DNA from: Trebonia sp963773105
GTDB taxonomy: Bacteria; Actinomycetota; Actinomycetes; Streptosporangiales; Streptosporangiaceae
Assembly: GCA_963773105.1 (NCBI GenBank)
Contig: CAVZAA010000010.1
Span: forward strand, 1-64,000
Direction: 5' to 3'
DNA: 64,000 bases
The notes under the pieces are model-generated. The model was not told where the DNA came from. It did no database searches and worked only from the letters and a program-made list of their open reading frames with translations. The position numbers and the translations under genes are program-made. Of the stretch, positions 1-7,620 are shown in pieces (the first letter of the stretch is position 1; every line of letters begins with the position of its first letter).

Positions 1-15
1 CGAGGGGATGCCGGG

Positions 16-1014
16 ATGAGCAGGATGGCCGGCGCGCCTTATGAGCGCGCGGGCGGCGGCCGCCCTGGTCCGCCGCCCCCGCTGACCGGGCTCGCCGATT
101 CTCTCGACCGGTTTCTCCTGCCCCTGGTCCTGATCTCGGCCGCCGTGGGAGTGAGCTTCCCCGGCCCCGGGCGCCGCGCCGATACCGCTGACGCCATCTT
201 GTTCACGCTGGCGGTCCTGGTGTTCTCCACCGGCGCTTCCGTGACCTTCAGCGAGATGGGCGCCATCCGGACTTCGGCCCGGCGGCTGGCCGTCGTGCTG
301 CCGGTCACCACGGTCGGCTTGCCCGTGATCGCGTGGCTGGCCAGCCGCCTGGTCAGCGGCGTGGCCCTGCGCGGAGGCATCCTGTCGGCTGGCATCGCGC
401 CCACCGAGGTGGCGTCCGTAGCCCTGACCGGTCTGGCCGGCGGGGATGCCGTCCTGGCCGCCGGGCTCCTGGTCTCGTCGACGATCCTGACGGTGCTGCT
501 GGCCGGGCCCATTCTCAGCATCGCCGGCGCGCATTCGGAAGCCTCACAGCTCGGGCTGCTGTCTACCCTGGCCCTGGTGGTGGCTCTCCCGCTGGTGGCC
601 GGGTCCGCGATGCGGTCCCTTGAGCCGTTCGGCGGACGTGAGCAGCCGATCGTCCGGGTGGCGGGAACGGCCAGCCTGCTCGTGCTGCTGTGGGAGGTGG
701 CGAGCCAGCTGCACCTGCGGGCCGGCGACGCCCGCGTCCTGCTGGCCCTGCTCGCCTACCTCGCCGGCGGCGTGGTCCTGGGCTGGCTGCTGGCGATCGG
801 CGCGCCGCCGGCCCAGCGCACCGCCATCGTGCTGCCGACCGCCATGCGGGACTTTGCCGTGGCGGCCGGCATCGCCGCCAGCGCGTTCGGGACCGCGGCC
901 GCCGCCCCGCTGGGCATCTACGGACTCCTGGTACTGATCTTCGGCGCCGCCGCGGTCTACGTGGCCCGGTCGCGCCAGCCAACGCCCGATGGGGATTTTT
1001 CTCCGCTATCGTAG
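16..1014 (+). CDS. BASS-type (bile acid:sodium symporter-like) membrane transporter
   Basis: This 332-residue protein is almost entirely hydrophobic, with about nine to ten predicted membrane segments starting near residue 32. Glycine/alanine-rich helices with an internal 'APTEVASVALTGLAGG' stretch (about residues 127-142) resemble the core of the bile acid:Na+ symporter and arsenite-exporter (BASS/ACR3) superfamily. It probably moves an organic anion across the cytoplasmic membrane; the substrate cannot be read from sequence. The ATG at 16 is preceded by a G-rich stretch, and a second ATG lies three codons on. The gene ends at TAG 1012-1014 and the following 250 bp hold no gene. The nearest genes act on sugars, but nothing ties the transporter to them. 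Confidence 0.7.
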   Translation: MSRMAGAPYERAGGGRPGPPPPLTGLADSLDRFLLPLVLISAAVGVSFPGPGRRADTADAILFTLAVLVFSTGASVTFSEMGAIRTSARRLAVVLPVTTVGLPVIAWLASRLVSGVALRGGILSAGIAPTEVASVALTGLAGGDAVLAAGLLVSSTILTVLLAGPILSIAGAHSEASQLGLLSTLALVVALPLVAGSAMRSLEPFGGREQPIVRVAGTASLLVLLWEVASQLHLRAGDARVLLALLAYLAGGVVLGWLLAIGAPPAQRTAIVLPTAMRDFAVAAGIAASAFGTAAAAPLGIYGLLVLIFGAAAVYVARSRQPTPDGDFSPLS

Positions 1015-1263
1015 ACAATGCGTCTACTACGCGGAGGCCGCGGCGGACGCTCAGCCACTGTTCGGGACGTCAGCGAGCACGCGAGGCCCTCTCAGCCAGC
1101 CTCGGGCCCGACATGGAGACCTCGCCAGACGATTCTGTGCCCGGATTGCGCCGCCCCATGAACTGGTGATCGCCGTCGGCACGGTTCCGTCATCTGCACC
1201 TGGTGAGGCCCACTTCAGTACCGGCGCAGTCGACATCCGCGCCAAGCGACGACAAGGAGCCTT

Positions 1264-2385
1264 ATGCCGACGACCTACGCACTGCTCAGCACCTATCCGC
1301 CCACGCAGTGCGGGCTAGCCACGTTTACCGCGGCGCTGCTCGCCCATCTGCGCCAGCCGGACGATCAGGTATCCGTCGTGCGCGTGCTCGACGAGGCAGT
1401 GCCAGGCTCGGCCGGCGAGGTCGTCCATGACCTGGTGGCCGGCTCCGCCGCGAGCGCGTCGGCGGCGGCCGAAGTACTCAACGGTTTCGACGTCGTGATC
1501 GTCCAGCACGAGTACGGCATTTACGGCGGCCCCGACGGCCAGGACGTCGTTCCGCTGCTCGAAGCCCTGCACGTGCCGAGCATCGTGGTCCTGCACACGG
1601 TCCTGGCCCACCCCACGCCCAGGCAGCGCGCGATCCTCGATGAGGTCATCGCCGCCGCCAGCGTGGTGGTCACGATGACGCAGACGGCCCGATCGCGACT
1701 GCTCGACATCTACGGCACCAGCCCCGAGAAGGTCTTCGTGATACCGCACGGCGCGGCCGATCACCGGGTGACCTCAGCACCGGCCGCGACGGGCCGGCCC
1801 ACGGTACTGACCTGGGGTCTGCTGGGACCGGGCAAGGGGATTGAGCACGCGATCGATTCGATGGCCCTGCTCCGCGACCGCGGCCTGCATGTCGACTACC
1901 AGGTGGCCGGTCAGACACATCCGCGCGTGCTGGGGCGCGACGGCGAAGCCTACCGGCGGGCGCTGGTGGCCCGGGCCCGGGAGCGGAACGTGGCAGATCG
2001 CGTGCACTTCGATGGCCGGTTCCTGCCCACCACGGCCCTGGGCCAGCTGATCAGCGCCGCCGATGTCGTGCTGCTGCCGTACGACTCGCTGGAACAGGTC
2101 ACCTCCGGGGTCTTGATCGAGGCGGTCACCGCGGGTAAGCCGGTGGTGTCGACCTGCTTCCCGCATGCCATCGAGCTACTCGGGGCGGGACTCCTGGTCG
2201 ACCGGCAGGACCCGGCCGGCATCGCCACCGCACTGCAGCGCGCGCTGACCGAGCCCGGCCTGTCGGCGAAGATGAGCAGGTACTCGGCGGACCTCGCGCC
2301 GCAAATGCTGTGGCCGGCGGTGGCGCATGCGTACCGGGAACTCGCATTGCTGCTCACCGCGGCCCGGGCGGGGACCCCGGTATGA
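1264..2385 (+). CDS. GT4-family glycosyltransferase
   Basis: This 373-residue protein has the two-Rossmann GT-B layout: an N-terminal acceptor domain starting 'LLSTYPPTQCGLATFT' and a C-terminal nucleotide-sugar domain with 'TWGLLGPGKGIEHAI' (about 182-196). The late motif 'EQVTSGVLIEAVTAGKPVVST' (about 279-299) carries the conserved Glu of GT4 retaining transferases. It should transfer a sugar, possibly mannose, from a nucleotide donor in the cytoplasm. AAGGAG at about 1254 supports the ATG at 1264. Its TGA overlaps the next start by 4 bp (ATGA at 2382-2385), so it is translationally coupled to the following two carbohydrate genes. Donor and acceptor are unknown. Confidence 0.85.
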   Translation: MPTTYALLSTYPPTQCGLATFTAALLAHLRQPDDQVSVVRVLDEAVPGSAGEVVHDLVAGSAASASAAAEVLNGFDVVIVQHEYGIYGGPDGQDVVPLLEALHVPSIVVLHTVLAHPTPRQRAILDEVIAAASVVVTMTQTARSRLLDIYGTSPEKVFVIPHGAADHRVTSAPAATGRPTVLTWGLLGPGKGIEHAIDSMALLRDRGLHVDYQVAGQTHPRVLGRDGEAYRRALVARARERNVADRVHFDGRFLPTTALGQLISAADVVLLPYDSLEQVTSGVLIEAVTAGKPVVSTCFPHAIELLGAGLLVDRQDPAGIATALQRALTEPGLSAKMSRYSADLAPQMLWPAVAHAYRELALLLTAARAGTPV

Positions 2386-3398
2386 GCGACCCGGCGGTGC
2401 CGTTCCGGCACCTGCAGCGCCTGACCGACCACGTCGGCTTGCTCGAGCACGCCGAGGGGATCGTGCCCAGGTACGAGCACGGCTACTGCGTCGACGACGT
2501 GGCCCGCGGCCTGGTCGTGGTGTGCCGGGAACCGTCGCCATCCCAGGAGCTGATAACCCTGGGGCGCCGCTACCTCTATTTCCTGGCCCAGGCCGAGGCG
2601 CCAGACGGAAGGTTCCGTAACCGCCTCGGCTACGACCGCCGCTGGCAGGACCAGCCCGGTATCGGTGACTGGTGGGGCCGCGCCCTGTGGGGCCTGGGCA
2701 CCGCCGCCGCCCGGGGACCCACTGCGGGGATCCGCGAGGATGCCATCAACCGGTTCGGCCGCTGCGCGAAGGTCTCATCGCACTGGCCGCATGCCATGGC
2801 GTTCGCGGCGCTCGGGGCCGTCGAGGTCCTCGAGGTGTGGCCGGATCATGCTAGCGCGCGCACGGTTCTCGACCGAGCCATCTCGGCCATCGGGGAACCG
2901 TCGGCTGATGCCCGGTGGCCGTGGCCGGTACCCAGGCTCAGCTACGCGAACGCGGCCATCGCCGAGGCGGTCATCGTGGCCGGCGCCAAACTCGGCCGCG
3001 GCCGGGTGCTGCGCAACGGCCTGCGCATGCTCGACTGGCTGCTGACCGTCGAGACCAGAGATGGCCACCTGTCGGTCGTGCCGGCCGGAGGCTGGAGTCT
3101 AGGGGAGCCCCGCCCGGCCTTCGACCAGCAGCCGATCGAGGTGGCCGCCCTAGCCGACGCGTGCATGCGCGCGGCGACGGTCACCGGTGACCGCAGCTGG
3201 CTGGGCGGCGCCCAGCTGGCCGTGGCGTGGTTCCTCGGTGACAACGACGCCAAGATACCGCTCCTGGACGACAAGACGGGCGGGGGCTGTGACGGCCTGA
3301 GCCGCAACAGCCGCAGCCGCAACCAGGGAGCCGAGTCCACCCTGGCGATGATCTCCGTGATGCAGCATGGTCTGCGCCTGGCCACCGTGCCGCAGTGA
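2382..3398 (+). CDS. (alpha/alpha)-barrel-like protein partnered with GT4 and GH130
   Basis: This 338-residue protein starts at the ATG overlapping the upstream stop; an in-frame Met further upstream lies inside the glycosyltransferase gene and is not used. The opening region 'HLQRLTDHVGLLEHAEG' followed by 'HGYCVDDVARG' matches, as far as I recall, a domain often found as the C-terminal half of longer GT4 proteins. Repeated helical pairs with Trp-rich turns (GDWWGRALWGLG, about 103-114) suggest a six-hairpin sugar-binding fold. It may bind or trim the glycan made by the GT4; no catalytic residue can be assigned. It overlaps the next gene by 4 bp (GTGA at 3395-3398). Confidence 0.65.
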   Translation: MSDPAVPFRHLQRLTDHVGLLEHAEGIVPRYEHGYCVDDVARGLVVVCREPSPSQELITLGRRYLYFLAQAEAPDGRFRNRLGYDRRWQDQPGIGDWWGRALWGLGTAAARGPTAGIREDAINRFGRCAKVSSHWPHAMAFAALGAVEVLEVWPDHASARTVLDRAISAIGEPSADARWPWPVPRLSYANAAIAEAVIVAGAKLGRGRVLRNGLRMLDWLLTVETRDGHLSVVPAGGWSLGEPRPAFDQQPIEVAALADACMRAATVTGDRSWLGGAQLAVAWFLGDNDAKIPLLDDKTGGGCDGLSRNSRSRNQGAESTLAMISVMQHGLRLATVPQ

Positions 3399-4942
3399 AG
3401 ACCTCCCGCGCCGCCAGCGGACTGCTGGCCCGGACCGAGCACCGGATACGGCCAGACGCCTCCCGCACGCTCGGCCGCCTGTTCGTGCCAGGCCAGGAGC
3501 ATCTGATCCGGGGCGGGTCGCGTGCGCTGGCCGTCATCGACCGCATCCTGGAGCTGAACGAACTCCAAGTGGAACACACCCTGGCCCGGACGCTGGCTCG
3601 ATTCTCCGCGGGGTACCGCGACCTACCCGGGACCCTGGAGCGCAACTTCTCTCTCGTGGCCCACCGGGTGGGTGCCGAGATCGAGGTCGGCCGCGCACGA
3701 CGGCAGCTGATCGGAGCGTATTTCACCCACGAGTACGCGCTCGAGGCGGCGGCCCTGTTCAACCCGTCGATGGTGATTCACCCTGACCAGGCAGGATGCC
3801 TGCCTGGCCAGGCCCGGTTCGTCATGAGCCTGCGGGCGGTCGGGGAAGGTCACCTGTCCAGCATCGAGTTCAGGACCGGCACGATCGGCGCGGATGCTGC
3901 GATCCGCTTCGACTCTCCCGGCCGGTTCCTGGACACCGGACGCACTCGGCCCGTCCCCTACGATCGCAACTTGTTCGCCAGGAAACTCACCGAACTCGGC
4001 CAGGACGACGAGAACGCACAGCTCCTGTGGAGCATCCTGCCGCCCCGCTTCACTGATACCGAACTGAAGGCCGCGCTCGCCGAACTCTCCAGGCAGCAGG
4101 TCACCCGCGCGGACGCGACCGCGCTCGTCGACCGGGTCGCGTGGATGGCGGCGTCCAACTACGCCGTGGAGTTCGGTGCAGACCATCCTCTGCCCGAACG
4201 GGTACTGTGGCCGGCCTGCCCGGCCGAGAGCCACGGCATGGAAGACGCGAGGTTCGTGCGCTTCACCGACGGCGCGGACACGACGTACTACGCGACCTAC
4301 ACGGCGTTCGACGGCTCGCGGGTCGCGCCGCACCTGCTGGAAACCCCCGACTTCCGGACCTTCACCATTTCCCAGCTCTCCGGTCCCTCGGCCGCGAACA
4401 AGGGCATGGCGCTGTTTCCCCGCAAGATCGCCGGCCGCTACGCCGCGCTCTCCCGCTGGGACAGGGAAAGCAACGCGATCGCCTACTCCCACGACGCTCA
4501 TGACTGGTCGCAGGCCCGGACAGCGCAGTCGCCGGCCCATCCGTGGGAACTGATCCAGCTCGGCAACTGCGGCTCGCCGATCGAGACCCCGCAGGGCTGG
4601 CTGGTCTTCACCCACGGCGTCGGGCCCATGCGGGAGTACGCCATCGGCGTCGCCCTGCTCGACCTGGATCAGCCCGAGCGCGTGCTGGCCGCGCTGCCAG
4701 AGCCCCTCCTGGTGGCCGAGGAGTCGGAACGCGAGGGTTACGTCCCGAACGTGGTGTATTCCTGTGGCGCCATGCTTCACGGCGGGACGGTCGTGCTGCC
4801 GTACGGCTGCAGCGATTCGTCCGTCCGGATCGCGTTGATCGACCTCGGCCTGCTCCTCGAACGGCTCACGTCCCGCCGCGCTCTCGGCGCGACCGGGCCA
4901 CCAGCTGAGCGGGCGGTGAGCAAAGCCGTTCGGCATTCATGA
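3395..4942 (+). CDS. GH130-family beta-mannoside phosphorylase/hydrolase
   Basis: This 515-residue protein starts with GTG 3395, overlapping the upstream stop by 4 bp. The 'GMEDARFVRF' motif contains the hallmark GH130 Asp (D284), which acts as general acid in phosphorolysis of beta-mannosides. Further blade-like segments, for example 'NKGMALFPRKIAGRYAALSR' (about 339-358) and 'LGNCGSPIETPQGWLV' (about 389-404), fit the five-bladed propeller of the family. An N-terminal extension of about 160 helical residues is longer than in the shortest members. Known members cleave beta-1,2- or beta-1,4-mannosides with phosphate, giving mannose-1-phosphate. Coupled to a GT4, it may recycle or edit the same glycan. 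The exact linkage is not determinable. Confidence 0.85.
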   Translation: MKTSRAASGLLARTEHRIRPDASRTLGRLFVPGQEHLIRGGSRALAVIDRILELNELQVEHTLARTLARFSAGYRDLPGTLERNFSLVAHRVGAEIEVGRARRQLIGAYFTHEYALEAAALFNPSMVIHPDQAGCLPGQARFVMSLRAVGEGHLSSIEFRTGTIGADAAIRFDSPGRFLDTGRTRPVPYDRNLFARKLTELGQDDENAQLLWSILPPRFTDTELKAALAELSRQQVTRADATALVDRVAWMAASNYAVEFGADHPLPERVLWPACPAESHGMEDARFVRFTDGADTTYYATYTAFDGSRVAPHLLETPDFRTFTISQLSGPSAANKGMALFPRKIAGRYAALSRWDRESNAIAYSHDAHDWSQARTAQSPAHPWELIQLGNCGSPIETPQGWLVFTHGVGPMREYAIGVALLDLDQPERVLAALPEPLLVAEESEREGYVPNVVYSCGAMLHGGTVVLPYGCSDSSVRIALIDLGLLLERLTSRRALGATGPPAERAVSKAVRHS

Positions 4943-5033
4943 TTTTAAGGAACGGGGAAGGTTCCCGATCCGGTGGCAGCTAGCGATCGCGCGCCGCCGT
5001 GTAGGGGCCCGGGCGGCGGGGTAACGGCGTGGC

Positions 5034-6122
5034 ATGACCTGGGGCAAGCGCAGCGACATGATCGTGCACGTCAGTGATCCGCTGAACGCCGAGCCGCCGC
5101 GGGCAGCCCTGGGTGCGCAGGAGCTGACCGGCGCGGATACGTTCTACGTCCGTAATCACGGTCCGGTTCCGCAGGTGCGCCCGGACGCGTGGCGGCTGCG
5201 GATCGGCGGCCTGGTGACCCGGCCGCTTGAGCTGTCGCTGGCCGATCTGCAGGGTGGTTTCGCCCGTCACGATGTGGTGGCGGTGTTGCAGTGCGCCGGG
5301 AACCGTCGGGCCGGGCTGATCAAGGTGCGTGACATCCCCGGCGAAGCGGCGTGGGGACCGGGCGCGACCGGTAATGCCTGCTGGACTGGGGTCCGGATGG
5401 CGGACGTGCTGTCTGCCGCTGGCGTCGCGGCGGGCGCGGAACATGTGGCCTTCCTGGCGCCGGATGTCGCTGGCCTGCCGTCCCCGCCGCAGCCGTTCGG
5501 TGCGTCTATCCCGCTGGCCAAGGCGATGCGGGGGGAGGTACTGCTGGCGTGGGCCATGAATCGGCAGCCGCTGCCGCGGGTGCACGGAGCGCCGGTCCGG
5601 GTAGTCGTGCCCGGCTATATCGGCGCGCGGAGCGTGAAGTGGGTCGAGCGGATCACGGTCCAGGCCGAGCCGTCGGACAACTACTTCCAGGCCACCGCCT
5701 ACCGGCTGCTGCCCGCTGACGCCGATCCTTCCGCCGGGCCGGGGGATGGTCTTTCGCTCGGGCCGGCCGCCGTCAACGCCGACATCCTCGCGCCCGACGA
5801 GCACGGATACGTCCCGGCCGGCCCGGTCACCGTGTCCGGCTACGCGTTGGCAGGCGATGACCGCCGGGTGGTACGCGTCGACGTCTCGGCCGACGGGGGC
5901 CGCAGCTGGCGGCAGGCCAGCCTGGACACCGAGCTCGGCCCGTGGTCATGGCGACGCTGGCGGGCCACGCTGGACCTGCCGCCAGGGCCGGTCGAAGTCA
6001 CGGCCCGGGCGTGGGACAGCGCTGCGGACGTTCAGCCCGAGAGCGAGGCTCAGCTGTGGAACCCGAAGGGCTACGCCAACAACGCCTGGGCTCACATCGC
6101 CTTCACGGTCGTCCCCGGCTAA
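5034..6122 (+). CDS. Sulfite-oxidase-family molybdopterin oxidoreductase
   Basis: This 362-residue protein opens a typical Moco domain with 'FYVRNHGPVPQV' and 'WRLRIGGLVTRPLELSLADL', followed by 'VAVLQCAGNRR', in which Cys87 is the expected molybdenum ligand. A second half beginning about residue 240 ('GPVTVSGYALAGDDRRVVRV') is the Ig-like Mo-co dimerisation domain, ending 'WNPKGYANNAWAHI'. No haem domain and no secretion signal are present, so it is a soluble enzyme lacking the cytochrome b5 domain of animal sulfite oxidase. The substrate could be sulfite or another oxyanion. It stands alone, and the 90 bp before it contain a weak 5-bp hairpin near 4948. The start at 5034 has no strong ribosome-binding site; a downstream Met at 5058 is an alternative. 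Confidence 0.85.
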   Translation: MTWGKRSDMIVHVSDPLNAEPPRAALGAQELTGADTFYVRNHGPVPQVRPDAWRLRIGGLVTRPLELSLADLQGGFARHDVVAVLQCAGNRRAGLIKVRDIPGEAAWGPGATGNACWTGVRMADVLSAAGVAAGAEHVAFLAPDVAGLPSPPQPFGASIPLAKAMRGEVLLAWAMNRQPLPRVHGAPVRVVVPGYIGARSVKWVERITVQAEPSDNYFQATAYRLLPADADPSAGPGDGLSLGPAAVNADILAPDEHGYVPAGPVTVSGYALAGDDRRVVRVDVSADGGRSWRQASLDTELGPWSWRRWRATLDLPPGPVEVTARAWDSAADVQPESEAQLWNPKGYANNAWAHIAFTVVPG

Positions 6123-6144
6123 GCGGGATCTGATGTCCGTCAGG

Positions 6145-7566
6145 CTACGAGCGGCAGCCGCAGTGGCCTTGCCGCCTTTCCCGGCACGGCTGCTCGCATG
6201 GGCAGAGGCATGCCTGGCCGGGATGCAGCACCGGGCCGACGTCTGGCAGTGCCTGGGCGCGGGCCAGCCGGAGCAGGGATTCCGACGCCTCACGGGAGCT
6301 CTCGCCGGTTCCCGACATCCGGGCGGCGATCAGCCCAGACACCACCGGAGTCGAGAACGAGGTTCCGCTCCACCTGGCCATGCCGGCGAACAGTGCCTCC
6401 TGGCCAGCCCGCACCTCCTGGTACTTGTACAGGCCACGGGCGAAGGCGTGCACCAGGTCCTGGCCTGGCGCGTAGACCTTGACCCAATCGCCGTAGTCCG
6501 AGAACCAGGCGCGCGCGTCCCCGGGTACGCCGAGCGCCCCGACGCCGATCACCTGGTCCATTTCCGCGGGCGAGAATTTCCAGTCCAGGCCGTCATTTCC
6601 GGCCGCAGCGACCAGGACGGTCCCCTCGCGCTCGCGCAGCGGTCCTTCGACGAAGACCTTGAAGCTCAGCAAGCCGCCATCGAGCCAGGTGTGCGTTCCC
6701 GCGGACAGGCTGATGACGTCCGGGGCCCAGTCCAGCACCTCCAGGAGCGCCTTGACGATGTTGGTTTCATATATCGCGCCCGCCTTCTCGAAAATTCGGA
6801 CTACCCGCACATCGGCCCGGGGAGCCATGGCGCGGATGATGCTGGCGATGAACGTGCCGTGACCGCCGTACCGCTCGATGGACGTTCCCTCGTCCACCTG
6901 GAGATCGGGGTCGCCGACGACCCCGTGCAGCCACGGATACCAGGCGGCCGTTTCCTTCACCAGCCCCGTGTCCACCACGGCGACGAGCGTCCCGCGGCCG
7001 TCGCAGCGGGACCTGGATATCCCCGGCCGCGCAGGAACCTCAGCGGGCACCCAGTCGGGCTCCGTGGCCGGGCAGTTAGTGGCCGGCGGAGGCGGTCCGG
7101 TAATGTGCACCGCATGCTCCGGGGTTGCCTTGCCCGGGCCGAGTTCCTGCTCGATGACCTGCAGCGCGCCGAACAGCACCTGGGCTTCTCCCAGGGGGTC
7201 GGTCGGACTGCCGGTCAATTCGACGAGCGCGAGGCCAGGTATCGGATGAGTGACCTCCCCGGCCTCGGGTAGCTCGGCCGTCCCGCGGGCAACCGTGACG
7301 CGCGACGGGTTGAGAATATTCAGCACGCTCCGCAGGTCCTGGTCGCGGGTCAGCAGATGACGCCTGCGATAGATGAACTCGACCGGAGCCGCGTCAGGGC
7401 CGTTGTTAGCTCGCGGCGGGTAGACGGCAGCGTCAGGGAAAGTATCCAGAATGTACCTGGTCTGGTTCTCCGAGATATCCCTGATGCTCGCGGTTATGCC
7501 CGCTTCGGTGCGCATGCCGTCGTCTTCACGGCTGCCCGGGCCTTCGCCTTCACTGTCGGTCATCAT
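6145..7566 (-). CDS. Cytosolic S8 (subtilisin-like) serine protease
   Basis: Starting at the ATG at 7566 (AGAGGGG lies just upstream), the product is 473 residues. The S8 catalytic set is complete: Asp199 (VAVVDTG), His236 (YGGHGTFIAS), oxyanion Asn324 (AAAGND) and Ser403 (SGTSFSTPVVSG). There is no signal peptide, transmembrane anchor or recognisable inhibitor propeptide; instead an acidic, unstructured-looking 180-residue N-terminus precedes the catalytic domain. The tail is Cys-rich (CLCPCEQPCRERRQGHCGC), a possible metal-binding end. It is divergent from a TPR-CHAT protease gene across 54 bp. An intracellular subtilase beside a caspase-like protease and a sigma factor suggests a regulatory or cell-fate role rather than nutrition; that role is inferred. 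Confidence 0.85.
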   Translation of the reverse strand: MMTDSEGEGPGSREDDGMRTEAGITASIRDISENQTRYILDTFPDAAVYPPRANNGPDAAPVEFIYRRRHLLTRDQDLRSVLNILNPSRVTVARGTAELPEAGEVTHPIPGLALVELTGSPTDPLGEAQVLFGALQVIEQELGPGKATPEHAVHITGPPPPATNCPATEPDWVPAEVPARPGISRSRCDGRGTLVAVVDTGLVKETAAWYPWLHGVVGDPDLQVDEGTSIERYGGHGTFIASIIRAMAPRADVRVVRIFEKAGAIYETNIVKALLEVLDWAPDVISLSAGTHTWLDGGLLSFKVFVEGPLREREGTVLVAAAGNDGLDWKFSPAEMDQVIGVGALGVPGDARAWFSDYGDWVKVYAPGQDLVHAFARGLYKYQEVRAGQEALFAGMARWSGTSFSTPVVSGLIAARMSGTGESSREASESLLRLARAQALPDVGPVLHPGQACLCPCEQPCRERRQGHCGCRS

Positions 7567-7620
7567 GACCCCTCTTAGTGAGATCTGTCGGTAGCTGGTG
7601 ATTTCCACCATCATGGACGT
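7567..7620. promoter_or_regulatory. Divergent promoter region between protease and TPR-CHAT genes
   Basis: Only 54 bp separate the two start codons, so the promoters of both genes must overlap here or lie inside the coding starts. An AGAGGGG ribosome-binding site serves the minus-strand gene. The plus-strand gene has no obvious Shine-Dalgarno and may be leaderless. The tight spacing implies joint regulation. I cannot identify a reliable -35/-10 pair. Confidence 0.4.

Noticed and set aside
3623..4936. A 437-codon minus-strand open frame opposite GH130
   Set aside because: It mirrors the GH130 gene, has no family-like motif, and codon-position GC supports the plus strand.
4943..4970. Small hairpin GGAAC...GTTCC after the GH130 gene as a terminator
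   Set aside because: The stem is only five base pairs and lacks a T-run.
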